A stretch of 64,000 nucleotides of DNA, taken from positions 558,001 through 622,000 of the forward strand of contig NZ_SZVO01000001.1 in the NCBI RefSeq assembly GCF_005280585.1, in the 5' to 3' direction. The notes under the pieces are model-generated. The model did no database searches. It worked only from the letters and a program-made list of their open reading frames with translations, and was not told the DNA's origin. The stretch comes from Dyadobacter frigoris. GTDB taxonomy: Bacteria > Bacteroidota > Bacteroidia > Cytophagales > Spirosomataceae. Positions 53,939-62,495 of this stretch are shown here, in pieces; position 1 is the stretch's first letter, and every line of letters starts with the position of its first letter. Made by a program: the position numbers and the translations under genes.

Positions 53939-56900
53939 ATGACAGACCTAGAAAATAATCAAATAGTTGAATTCAAAATAGAAAAATTCGAGACGAAATT
54001 TTCCAAAATAAATGAACAATATCCATTAATTTATGTAAAGGGTGAAGATGGAGATATCTTGACGGTTAGAGGTTTTAAATGGCAAGTTGAAGCCTTATGG
54101 AAATATGAAACGATATATTGTGAAGTATACAAAGATGCCACTAATGGAAAGGTATGGCTTAAAAATAAAGACTCAAGACATCCATATTATGAAATTGATA
54201 ACACTTACAAATTTAAAGTTGTAGGAGAAAAAATCGTTACAAGTTCTAATAATAAGAACTTTAACGTTTTATTGTTAGAAGGAGAAGATGGGGACAGTTA
54301 TGAGGTAAACTTGATTTATGGACAAAAATACAATGCCTTGAAATCAACTTTTATTCAATGTAAAGTTACATCTATAACATCATATGTACGCCTTAGTCAA
54401 ATAGATTCTAAAGATCCCTTTTTTGTAAATTTTAATGAAATTGTAAAAGATAATAACTTAGAAAAAAAATATTATAAATTATATTTTGAGAAAAACAGTT
54501 GGAGTACTGGTGATGATAATCAATTAATTGAACAGTATTATTCTCAAAGATCCTTTTGGGTTTTTACTTTTACGAACAAAGTTCTGTTAAAAAAATTACA
54601 AGAACACCTTTCAAGAAGAGATTTTATCCAGGCTGTTGAAGTAAATAATTTGATAATAATTTTTGAAGAGTGGATACTTAATCGAGGAATAATTTCATCA
54701 TTCTCCGATGAGGATTTTAAAACATCAACCAAACTCAAAACTAAAACTCAATTAGAAAATGCGTATAGCCTAAAATCAGTTTTAGAAGTTCTATGCAATA
54801 ATCCATTTAATTTATTTGAAGACGCGACTTTATTTAGCAGTAAAAAGAATTTTTTAGAGAGATTTTACTATCTAATTTTTTATTCAAGCATAGAGCTTAT
54901 AAGTTATAGTGCATTTATAGAGAGATTAAAAGAGGTAATTGAGAATATTGATGATACTAAACCAAACGATCTATATTATGCAAAAAAAATATTATCAGTT
55001 ATAAAAAACAAAAAGAAGGTGTTCATTAGTGATAATGAAAGAGAATATTTTCGTTTGACTTCATCCAAAGATCCAACAGTTGAATTTTCTGAAAAGGAAA
55101 TCAAATATTTGATGTACTCCTATGGGGAACTGTTATTGTGTCACAAAATAAATCTTAGAGAAAATGTTAATATTTTATGTGGACAAATTCTAAAATTGTT
55201 TACAAAGGTTACTAGTGAAATTTCACAAAAAGAAAAATTACTTTTTAATTCTTATATGTTTTTCGAAACATATAAGGATCATCTGTTAAATATTCCTTTT
55301 GAGTATGATTCAATGTTAAGAATTAATCATACTATTTTAAGTGAATATGTTAAATCCAAAAACTACCAAAATGAACATTGGGATGAACTAGAAGACATTT
55401 ATACTGAAGCTGCAACGTTTTCTGTACAATTAACTCAAAGAAATAAAAGTGGTTACGAAGTGAAATACAAAGGCATGATTGGATTCCTTCCCACTCACAA
55501 TATCGAAGACAATATATTGAAAAAATATCAGTTCGAAGATTGTGATTTTACTATTAGCGCAAAATGTATTTCACTCAGTAAACCATTTAATCTGTTTATA
55601 GTCGAACAAGTTAGTGATATAAATTCACGAGCTAATTATAAGTATACTAAACCTTTAATTGTTGGAAATTTATATGATGCTATTATTACAGGAGTTGAAA
55701 ACTTTGGTATATTTCTATTAACGAATGCGGGAGAAGGGCTTCTTCATATTAAGGAGCTATTTGACAAAAATGACATTTTAGATATTGCTAGAGACAAATC
55801 TATCCTTAAAAAGATTTTCCCAAAAGGACAAAAAATAAAAGTCGTACTAATCGATATTTCATCCGAAAAGAAAGTCAGTTTTAGTTTTTCGAAATTAAAG
55901 GACATAGACCCATTATACTATCATGAATTTTTGGAGAAAGCAACTCATGACATTATAAAAGATGATTATGGGAAGGAAGAAATAGAAACAGATACATATT
56001 TTGATATTGCTCAGAACGAAAAGGCTTTTTGTATAGAGCAATATGCAATGTTACAATTTGACCTAGATAATAAAATTAAAAACTTCCTTATAGCTAGGCA
56101 ACTTTATATTAATACAAAAAATGCTAGAAGTTACTTGATTAATATTTTTACTTCATATTTGGAAATCTTATTAAGTATTAGAACAACAATTGCAAATCGC
56201 TCCTTAAATAACATTACTAATATTAAAAACGAAGCAAAAAAAATTGCAAGTTCGATCGACAAAAAAACTATTGAAGTATTTCCAGATTCATATAAATTAA
56301 TTTTTTTTCTAGATATAGTAAGTTTGTTTAATGAAACAAGTGAAGACGCGCAAAAAACATTATTTAAATATGTTCAACAGTATAGTTCGGAATCTGCTAA
56401 TAAGGATCTAAAAACTGTGGCTAAAATAACTTTGGCGAATAATTTGTTAATCTCTGAAAGTCAAGAAGATGCCGTTTTTTGCTTAAAAAATCTTCGATTA
56501 ATATTTGATTTCCTTTCAAATGGTATTCTTTCTCTGGAAGAAACTATTGAAGACAAAAATGAAAAGGATCTGAAAACAGAAATTTTATCTTGGAGGAATA
56601 GAATACAAGAAGAAGAAAGTGAGACTTTAGAATTTAAATCTACCTTCTTTACGCCTGTATTAGATGAAAAATTGTCAGCGAGACTTCAGATGTTAAGTAA
56701 TCTTCCAAGTTCAGATTCTATTAAGACAGAGATTAGTAAAATCAATGGAGACTTAGCAAAAAAAGCAATTATTCATAGTTGCTTTAAGTCGTTAGCTGCA
56801 TTTGCAAATTCGAATGGGGGTACGCTTTTAATAGGTGTAAATGATAATAATATAATTACTGGTCTCGAAAAAGAATATAAAACCTTGTCAAAGAAAGATC

Positions 56901-57214
56901 AGAATAGAGATGGCTATGGTAAGAAATTTGATGCTCTTCTTAGGGATTATTTCGGTGATAGTTTTTCTTCTTTGATAACAAGAAAATATTTAAAATTTGA
57001 GGAAGGAGACGTCCTTATTATACAGGTTCAACCTAGTATTCACGAGGTATTCCTTTTAAAAAATGATGAAGGTAAAAATCAAGAGCAATTATATATTCGT
57101 AATTTATCTTCCTCCAAAGAATTAGTAGGCTCCGAACTTGCAAAATATGTCCGGAATAAACATCTTAAAATATTGTATTCAAGTTTAGAAAGTAATATCA
57201 ATAAAGTATTATAA
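53939..57214 (+). CDS. Large protein with duplicated N-terminal modules, S1-like domains and a C-terminal Schlafen AlbA_2 domain
   Basis: 1091 residues from the ATG at 53939. Residues about 20-150 hold two copies of one beta-rich module: each has GEDGD and ends with DSRHPYYE or DSKDPFFV. A degenerate S1-like segment lies near 490-555 (KSGYEVKYKGMIGFLP). A better S1 domain lies near 570-650 (IITGVENFGIFLLTNAGEGLLHIKEL is split here as IITGVENFGIF and GEGLLHIKEL). The C-terminal AlbA_2 domain (about 893-1070) has ESETLEFKS, AAFANSNGGTLLIGVND and LYIRN. The E-x4-E spacing and the later ND match the three acidic residues of Schlafen RNases. It is very AT-rich and beside a type I system. A phage-triggered RNA-binding nuclease is inferred; DNA-binding regulation is an alternative. 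Confidence 0.75.
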   Translation: MTDLENNQIVEFKIEKFETKFSKINEQYPLIYVKGEDGDILTVRGFKWQVEALWKYETIYCEVYKDATNGKVWLKNKDSRHPYYEIDNTYKFKVVGEKIVTSSNNKNFNVLLLEGEDGDSYEVNLIYGQKYNALKSTFIQCKVTSITSYVRLSQIDSKDPFFVNFNEIVKDNNLEKKYYKLYFEKNSWSTGDDNQLIEQYYSQRSFWVFTFTNKVLLKKLQEHLSRRDFIQAVEVNNLIIIFEEWILNRGIISSFSDEDFKTSTKLKTKTQLENAYSLKSVLEVLCNNPFNLFEDATLFSSKKNFLERFYYLIFYSSIELISYSAFIERLKEVIENIDDTKPNDLYYAKKILSVIKNKKKVFISDNEREYFRLTSSKDPTVEFSEKEIKYLMYSYGELLLCHKINLRENVNILCGQILKLFTKVTSEISQKEKLLFNSYMFFETYKDHLLNIPFEYDSMLRINHTILSEYVKSKNYQNEHWDELEDIYTEAATFSVQLTQRNKSGYEVKYKGMIGFLPTHNIEDNILKKYQFEDCDFTISAKCISLSKPFNLFIVEQVSDINSRANYKYTKPLIVGNLYDAIITGVENFGIFLLTNAGEGLLHIKELFDKNDILDIARDKSILKKIFPKGQKIKVVLIDISSEKKVSFSFSKLKDIDPLYYHEFLEKATHDIIKDDYGKEEIETDTYFDIAQNEKAFCIEQYAMLQFDLDNKIKNFLIARQLYINTKNARSYLINIFTSYLEILLSIRTTIANRSLNNITNIKNEAKKIASSIDKKTIEVFPDSYKLIFFLDIVSLFNETSEDAQKTLFKYVQQYSSESANKDLKTVAKITLANNLLISESQEDAVFCLKNLRLIFDFLSNGILSLEETIEDKNEKDLKTEILSWRNRIQEEESETLEFKSTFFTPVLDEKLSARLQMLSNLPSSDSIKTEISKINGDLAKKAIIHSCFKSLAAFANSNGGTLLIGVNDNNIITGLEKEYKTLSKKDQNRDGYGKKFDALLRDYFGDSFSSLITRKYLKFEEGDVLIIQVQPSIHEVFLLKNDEGKNQEQLYIRNLSSSKELVGSELAKYVRNKHLKILYSSLESNINKVL

Positions 57215-57376
57215 TTATCCTAAATAGTATAGTAGTTTAAAATAATCATTTAACTACATATTCTATCCTCAAATCAACGGAGAGTTACTATTCATTTAAT
57301 TATGCGTATAGTAACCTCGGTTAACATTATTAGATATTTCGCTTTTCATTTACAGATTCATTAATTTGCTAAATAA

Positions 57377-57423
57377 ACCCAACCAAACCAGTAGATGTAT
57401 ATAGGAGATTGTTTTGGGTGGGT
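57377..57423. repeat. Island hairpin repeat, copy 3
   Basis: 47 bp from ACCCAACC to GGTGGGT. 12 of 14 outer positions pair, with TATATAGG in the loop. It lies between the S1-Schlafen gene and the modification-dependent restriction trio. Confidence 0.72.
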
Positions 57424-57501
57424 AGTAAATCCACTTTTTCTTCAATAGGATTATGATATAAATGGTCAGAAAATTTTAAGTTCAATCCTCTCAACATAAA
57501 A

Positions 57502-58632
57502 ATGAATTCATTAATTGAAATTTTAGAATGGGCAGATAATTTTGATGGTGACAAATACTCAATCCAGGTTTATGAGGAATTAGTAACTGAAGGTAGAAAA
57601 CATCCTTCAAAGTTTGAAATTATGGGTGCGTGGAAAACCGGATGTTTAAAACCAAATAAGGATGGAAAGGAGTACATAGACGATAATGGTACATCTTACT
57701 CCTTCACTAATAGGTGGGACGATCACACACCAGTTGGAAAGACCACGTGGTTATATATCAATAAAAATGCTGATAATATCCTGCAACAGATACCTGAAAG
57801 ATTCCCATCCAATAAACCTGACATTTTAACAAAGTTACAGGAGAGAACCAGTTTTGGGTTTATATGGGGGTTATTTACACTACACTGTATTTATCCAAAA
57901 GAATATCCATTGTACGACCAGCACGTCTATAGAGCATTTAAGAATGAGCAACTGGATTGCAAGTCTTTACCTCAATCAGCATCTAATAATTGGAAAGATT
58001 ATGTAGCTTATAAAAAATTCTTTGATGCTAAACTTGCCAAATATGAGATTGATTATTGGATTTTAGACCGTGCTCTATGGTCTTACGGAAAATGGTTGAA
58101 GCAGGGAATCGTTATTGCAAAAAATAAATACAGGTCAGAATTTCAAACAGTTCCTAAGGAGAAGTTCCTTGAATTTATAAAAGATGAAAACTGGAAGCAA
58201 GAGTATACTTTGGGTAGTCAAGCAAAACCATTTTTATCGAAGATTAATGAAAGTTTAAATTTGCATATCCGCAGACAGTTTAAGAATAAACCAAATGATG
58301 TAATTTCTAAATTCTCATCAGAAGATCTAAACGCAATTCAATCTTACATGAAAGATCAGAATTGGATACCCTTAGCGAACAGTATTTCTAAGATGAAAAA
58401 TGGCTCAGAAATACCTGGTTTAGGATCATTTGTGTATAATAACATCAGAGGAAATACAACTTTTGCTCAGTCAACAAGTCAGTTAGCTGCCATATTCGTT
58501 ACTGCTGGAATATGGGAGTTTGACATCAAAAGGGTTGGTAGTAAAGGAAATAAAAGGATGGTTTTCAAGTTCAGAGATATCGACTGGAAGGAAGCACTAA
58601 TTGACTATTACATTGAAATGGACGAAGAATAA
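57502..58632 (+). CDS. Unknown protein, first gene of the putative modification-dependent restriction trio
   Basis: 376 residues. Central region: FGFIWGLFTLHCIYPKEYP, then LYDQHVYRAF near residue 135, then YWILDRALWSYGKWLKQG near 200. This is a helical stretch reminiscent of the helix-hairpin-helix glycosylase fold, but no catalytic set could be confirmed. The C-terminal third (LGSFVYNNIRGNTTFAQST, then FDIKRVGSKGNKRMVFKF) looks like a wing or strand-rich domain. The two downstream genes are in the same direction at 24 and 52 bp, so a joint role in recognising or cutting modified DNA is inferred. Confidence 0.6.
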   Translation: MNSLIEILEWADNFDGDKYSIQVYEELVTEGRKHPSKFEIMGAWKTGCLKPNKDGKEYIDDNGTSYSFTNRWDDHTPVGKTTWLYINKNADNILQQIPERFPSNKPDILTKLQERTSFGFIWGLFTLHCIYPKEYPLYDQHVYRAFKNEQLDCKSLPQSASNNWKDYVAYKKFFDAKLAKYEIDYWILDRALWSYGKWLKQGIVIAKNKYRSEFQTVPKEKFLEFIKDENWKQEYTLGSQAKPFLSKINESLNLHIRRQFKNKPNDVISKFSSEDLNAIQSYMKDQNWIPLANSISKMKNGSEIPGLGSFVYNNIRGNTTFAQSTSQLAAIFVTAGIWEFDIKRVGSKGNKRMVFKFRDIDWKEALIDYYIEMDEE

Positions 58633-58656
58633 TCTTACCCTATAACCATTCTACAA

Positions 58657-59559
58657 ATGAATCTTTGGCGTATAAATTTAAAACCTGCAAACAGAACTGG
58701 TTATGATTCAAGAAATCACTGTTTAGGTAATCAGATTGTAGGTATTGGTTGGCCAATCGATAATGTAACGGAGTCCATAACTTCGGAAATATATGAAACT
58801 GCTGGGAAACTTAAATATCAACTGAATACTTCAAGAGGTTGGTCCAATGCTTGGAATGCAATCTTCTACAAAATGCAAATCAACGACCTTGTATGGACAA
58901 GAACTATAGATGGTAATTACTTCCTGGGTAGAGTTACTAGCGAATGGAGATATGATTTTTCATCTGACGCAATTAACAACGACATTGCTAACGTCAGAGA
59001 TTGTCAGTGGGTAAAGGTCGGTCTTATTGACAAAGTACCTGGTAAAGTTATAAGATCGTTTATGCCTTCGAGTACACTGCAAAGAGTTGAAGGGAATAAT
59101 ACTATGACGTATTCACAGCAGCTTTATAATGAATTATCAAATACTAATTTCTACCAATTAACAGTATCCTCTGAACAAGATATTTTTTCCCTGTTATCTC
59201 CTGATGACTGTGAAGATGTTGTCGGATTGTTCCTTCAAATAAAACATGGATACTTAATGATACCGAGCAGTTGTAAAAGAGACACTGTCGGGTATGAGTA
59301 TGAATTTATCCATAAAACGACAGCAACAAAAGCAGTTGCTCAGGTTAAAAGCGGAAACATTTCTATTGATCGAAATGACTATATCGGCATTGACGCAAAA
59401 GTTTTCCTGTTTGCAACGAATCAAAAATACACAGGTGAAGAATATGATAACATTACTTGTTTAAACTCAGAAGAACTAAAAGAGTTTATGAAGGAATATC
59501 AGAGCTCACTTCCTGATAAAGTTAAATTTTGGATAGAAAAATCTGTATATTTTAAATAA
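58657..59559 (+). CDS. PD-(D/E)xK nuclease-like protein with an EVE/YTH-like N-terminal domain
   Basis: 300 residues. The N-terminal part (NLWRINLKPANRTGYDSRN, QIVGIGWPIDN, INDLVWTRTIDGNYFLGRV near residue 75) resembles the GxGWP and W-rich pockets of EVE/YTH-type modified-base readers. The C-terminal part from about 190 (DCEDVVGLFLQIKHGYLMI, PSSCKRDTVGYEYEFIHKT, KAVAQVKSGNISID) fits a PD-(D/E)xK nuclease, with the acidic residue in the EDVV helix, a strand with YEYEF, and the QVK motif. Together this suggests a reader-nuclease. It follows the previous gene by 24 bp. No similarity search was possible. Confidence 0.65.
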   Translation: MNLWRINLKPANRTGYDSRNHCLGNQIVGIGWPIDNVTESITSEIYETAGKLKYQLNTSRGWSNAWNAIFYKMQINDLVWTRTIDGNYFLGRVTSEWRYDFSSDAINNDIANVRDCQWVKVGLIDKVPGKVIRSFMPSSTLQRVEGNNTMTYSQQLYNELSNTNFYQLTVSSEQDIFSLLSPDDCEDVVGLFLQIKHGYLMIPSSCKRDTVGYEYEFIHKTTATKAVAQVKSGNISIDRNDYIGIDAKVFLFATNQKYTGEEYDNITCLNSEELKEFMKEYQSSLPDKVKFWIEKSVYFK

Positions 59560-59611
59560 GTATCTATAGTTCTCTTACAGCTATCTGAAAATATAGTATC
59601 AAAAAAAGTCA

Positions 59612-60775
59612 ATGAGATCAGATATGAGTACTAATATCCCGCCAGTTTGGGAAATGGTTAAAGATGCTGTTTTCCACCTTGAAAGTCCTACATCATATGT
59701 TAATATTACTAAGTTCATACATAGCAAATGGGGTAAAGGTGTTAACAAAAAAACTATTACGTCGCAAATTATTGGACTTACAGTTAACCACCACTCCAGA
59801 ATACATTATCCACAAGCACAAACATTAAGACTAACAAGTTCTAATACAGATTTAGACCTTTTATACAGCGTTGGAAAGGGTCATGTGGTAAAATACGATG
59901 TGAACGTTCATGGTATTTGGGAAATTTTCGAAAAGTCCCCCTCTGTTTTTGGTGTAAGACTTTACACGGAAAATGATTCGGCATTTCTATTTACTTGGAA
60001 TCCGAAAAAATGGAACTGGAATATTGAAAAAGCAACAGAGGAACTTCAAGATTCGGGCAGATACAAAACAAGATGGATCTGTTCTAGTCATAGGAGTGCA
60101 AAACCTGGCGACAGAGTATTTATTATTCTTGTTGGTTCAAAAACTAACGGAATATTTGGATCAGGGTTCATTGCGTCTGTACCGGAAAAGTCTTTCACTT
60201 TGGAGAACAAGGAAGCCTACTTTGTTCAAATAGATTTTGAAATACTATTTAATCCACTGACTACAAATGCCCTACCGACGAGTCTGCTTGAAAACAAATT
60301 TGAGGAACAACTTTGGAGTCCCCAGTCTTCGGGCATTTCAATAAAGCAAAAATATATTAACCAACTAGAACAAGTCTGGTTGGAATATTTAATAAGTCAC
60401 GGAAACATTTTTAATCCTTATTATTTGCCTATTGATGAAGATGAAATCTTTAGAGAAGGATCTTCTTTACTTGTAGTATCAACACGATATGAAAGAAATA
60501 GAGATGCGAGAGGTCGTTGCATTGAATTCTATGGATACTCCTGTGCAGTTTGCGACCTAAATTTTTCAGATACTTATGGAGAGATTGGAAAAGATTTCAT
60601 ACATGTACATCATCTAACAACATTAGCTGATAATGGAGGAAAGTCTTACAATGTTAACCCTATCAACGATTTAAGACCGGTATGTCCAAATTGTCATGCG
60701 ATGTTGCACACTTCGAACCCACCGTTAACTATTGATGTATTAAAAGAGATTCTCTGTCAGAATAAAATTAATTAG
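59612..60775 (+). CDS. EVE-HNH modification-dependent restriction endonuclease
   Basis: 387 residues in three parts. An N-terminal winged-helix-like region (PPVWEMVKDAVFHLESPTS, then GKGVNKKTITSQIIGL) is followed by an EVE-like domain from about 105 to 215 (SAFLFTWNPKKWNWN, then KPGDRVFIILVGSK and GIFGSGFI). The C-terminal HNH nuclease spans about 305-370 (YGYSCAVCDLNF, FIHVHHLTTL, NDLRPVCPNCHAMLH), with four zinc cysteines and the catalytic HH. EVE-HNH proteins such as VcaM4I cleave DNA with modified cytosines, so a type IV restriction role is likely. Confidence 0.85.
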   Translation: MRSDMSTNIPPVWEMVKDAVFHLESPTSYVNITKFIHSKWGKGVNKKTITSQIIGLTVNHHSRIHYPQAQTLRLTSSNTDLDLLYSVGKGHVVKYDVNVHGIWEIFEKSPSVFGVRLYTENDSAFLFTWNPKKWNWNIEKATEELQDSGRYKTRWICSSHRSAKPGDRVFIILVGSKTNGIFGSGFIASVPEKSFTLENKEAYFVQIDFEILFNPLTTNALPTSLLENKFEEQLWSPQSSGISIKQKYINQLEQVWLEYLISHGNIFNPYYLPIDEDEIFREGSSLLVVSTRYERNRDARGRCIEFYGYSCAVCDLNFSDTYGEIGKDFIHVHHLTTLADNGGKSYNVNPINDLRPVCPNCHAMLHTSNPPLTIDVLKEILCQNKIN

Positions 60776-61059
60776 TGGAGATCGTCAAATTTAACCACCA
60801 CTAGATAAAATGTCGACAAGAGAATCACTTCCCAGTGAATTAACAGCGGCACAGCTCTTTGGTTATAACATATCAATAATAGTAGGTAAAAAAGAAATTA
60901 GGATCAAAAAATATGAGTATAGGCCTGATTTTTGCGATATCATATTCTCTATTACCGTCTTATAATCTCAAAGTTAAACCCAACCAAAACATTCGACATA
61001 TATGGATAAATGTCTTGGTTAGGTTCATTACTTTGTGCATCGGTAAGGAATGAGAACAC
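60776..61059. other. Intergenic region with a short ORF and a hairpin
   Basis: No established gene. A 51-codon plus-strand ORF from the ATG at 60810 to 60965 (begins MSTRESLPSELTAAQLFGYN) is the only frame of note and ends 12 bp before hairpin copy 4. It has no recognised relative and may be spurious. Confidence 0.35.
60978..61024. repeat. Island hairpin repeat, copy 4
   Basis: 47 bp from ACCCAACC to GTTAGGT. The arms 60976-60993 and 61009-61026 pair at 15 of 18 positions around a 15-nt loop containing ATATATGG. It has the same loop length and left arm as copy 2. Confidence 0.8.
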
Positions 61060-61635
61060 TTACTTGATATAATCTGAAAAATCAAGAGATCCTTCCATAT
61101 ACCCCTTAAAGATCATTACATCAAGATTCTCCGGAATAATGGCACAAATAAAAGTCGTTCCCTGTGGTTTATAAACCTTTTGAAATCTTACCGATGCTGT
61201 GCCTGATTTTGAATCATATGTGTTTTTATATCTCCATTTAAATGAGAATACATTGCTTTCATATTGAGTTTTCGTTTCTTTGGAAACCCGTTGTGTAACT
61301 GCAAGTAAACGTCCATAACTCTGAATATTTGCTTTTTTCGATGTGTTAACCATGCTTAGGTTACCATCAGTCGATGTATAAAAGGCAATATAACCTTCAT
61401 TGGCGAGATATGACTCCGTCAAATCGACGTTGTTAATTTTTGCATCGGTGATTATAAATTTCCCTAATGTTTTCTGTTGCCCAAATACCGCTGTAAATGA
61501 CAAAATTAGGAGTACGGCGACCATACCTATTTTCCTGGAAGATTTTTTATTAGGTGGAGTATTTTGCTTTAATGATGTTTCGGGTCCATCCTTTTCAGAA
61601 CGCGACAGAGGCGTGTTCGCAACTCGTATTTTCAT
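61060..61635 (-). CDS. Hypothetical protein with an internal membrane anchor or signal segment
   Basis: 191 residues. About 35 basic residues precede a hydrophobic segment (IGMVAVLLILSFTAVFG) that acts as an uncleaved anchor or a late signal. The rest is strand-rich (GKFIITDAKINNVDLTES, then NEGYIAFYTSTDGNLSMVN, then RFQKVYKPQGTTFICAII). No family recognised. The long N-terminal extension suggests either the true start is internal or it is a type II membrane protein. Confidence 0.6.
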   Translation of the reverse strand: MKIRVANTPLSRSEKDGPETSLKQNTPPNKKSSRKIGMVAVLLILSFTAVFGQQKTLGKFIITDAKINNVDLTESYLANEGYIAFYTSTDGNLSMVNTSKKANIQSYGRLLAVTQRVSKETKTQYESNVFSFKWRYKNTYDSKSGTASVRFQKVYKPQGTTFICAIIPENLDVMIFKGYMEGSLDFSDYIK

Positions 61636-62179
61636 AATTTGATTTTATTTAGGTTTACTATTTCGGTACTTAGTGTTTGTGAGATTAAAGTCACAAGTTT
61701 AGTTCAAAACCCAATATAATGGGTGCATTTTGAATTTTAATAGTACGCAGAATCATTTATAATTTTTTGATATACATGAAAATTTAACAGCATCTGAATA
61801 TCTTAAACTGTTGGGGTGCAAAGCGGCAAATGAGTTATGGGACAGAAACTCAAATTAACAATCTGGATGGAATCAGCGGCAGAAAGAACTAAAAGAAGAT
61901 CAGAACAATGTACACAAGGTGATGTATTCTTAAAACTTGCAACGAAGTTCCGTTGCTAAAATCTGTCAATTACTACGTTCAATTCTCTTGGAAACAATTG
62001 TTCGATACCCAACCAAAACAATTAACCATACAAAGGACGTTATCTTGGTTGGGCAGTTCAACGAACAATTAAAATTTGGGATAACTTTTCCTTTACCGTT
62101 TCAATATACTACCAAAACGGAGCAACTATCTTATTGATAGTATTGTCCCTCTTTTAGTCTTTCTGTATGTGAATACGGT
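61636..62179. other. Long intergenic region with a possible gene remnant and hairpin copy 5
   Basis: A 544 bp stretch without a confident gene. Around 61790-61950 one plus-strand frame reads LTASEYLKLLGCKAANELW, then DRNSN, a stop, and a further lysine-rich continuation. It looks like a decayed short gene. ACCCAATATAATGGGT near 61710 is a small separate dyad. Hairpin copy 5 lies at 62007. Confidence 0.4.
62007..62054. repeat. Island hairpin repeat, copy 5
   Basis: 48 bp from ACCCAACC to GTTGGGC, with most outer bases paired (TTGGTTGGG opposite CCCAACCAA). The loop differs from the other copies. It lies 46 bp after the possible remnant and before the mobile-element genes at the window's right end. 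Confidence 0.75.
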
Positions 62180-62416
62180 TTATAAACTATTTATCTTGAA
62201 AAAGTAGTGAGGTAGCGCTTTTCCTTCAATAATAAAGAAGATGTCATTTTCAACGTTTTTGCGCACCATTTCGACCACTAATAACTTCTCCCTGACGATT
62301 TCAGATTGGAATATGGAATCAACAACAAACGGACAGAAAAGTCTTTTCAAAACTCCTAAATTGTCAACGATTAGTATAGAAAAGGGATCAATATAATGTA
62401 GATCAATCTCTTTCAT
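62180..62416 (-). CDS. Small hypothetical protein
   Basis: 78 residues (KEIDLHYIDPFSILIVDNL, then FCPFVVDSIFQSEIVREKL, then NDIFFIIEGKALPHYFFKI). No signal or domain recognised. It is followed by no gene on its strand before hairpin copy 5. Its upstream neighbour is the DUF3871 gene, 80 bp away and in the same direction. Probably part of the mobile element. Confidence 0.5.
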   Translation of the reverse strand: MKEIDLHYIDPFSILIVDNLGVLKRLFCPFVVDSIFQSEIVREKLLVVEMVRKNVENDIFFIIEGKALPHYFFKINSL

Positions 62417-62495
62417 AATTGAAAATGATTAATAACTAAAGGAGAATGCTGGTAATAACCCAATCCGGTTAGAAATCTTTTTACGTGACACATCA

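Noticed and set aside
61708-61724. ACCCAATATAATGGGT dyad as a sixth hairpin copy
   Set aside because: It is far shorter than 47 bp and lacks the CCAAAACATT segment, so it is only a chance or unrelated palindrome.
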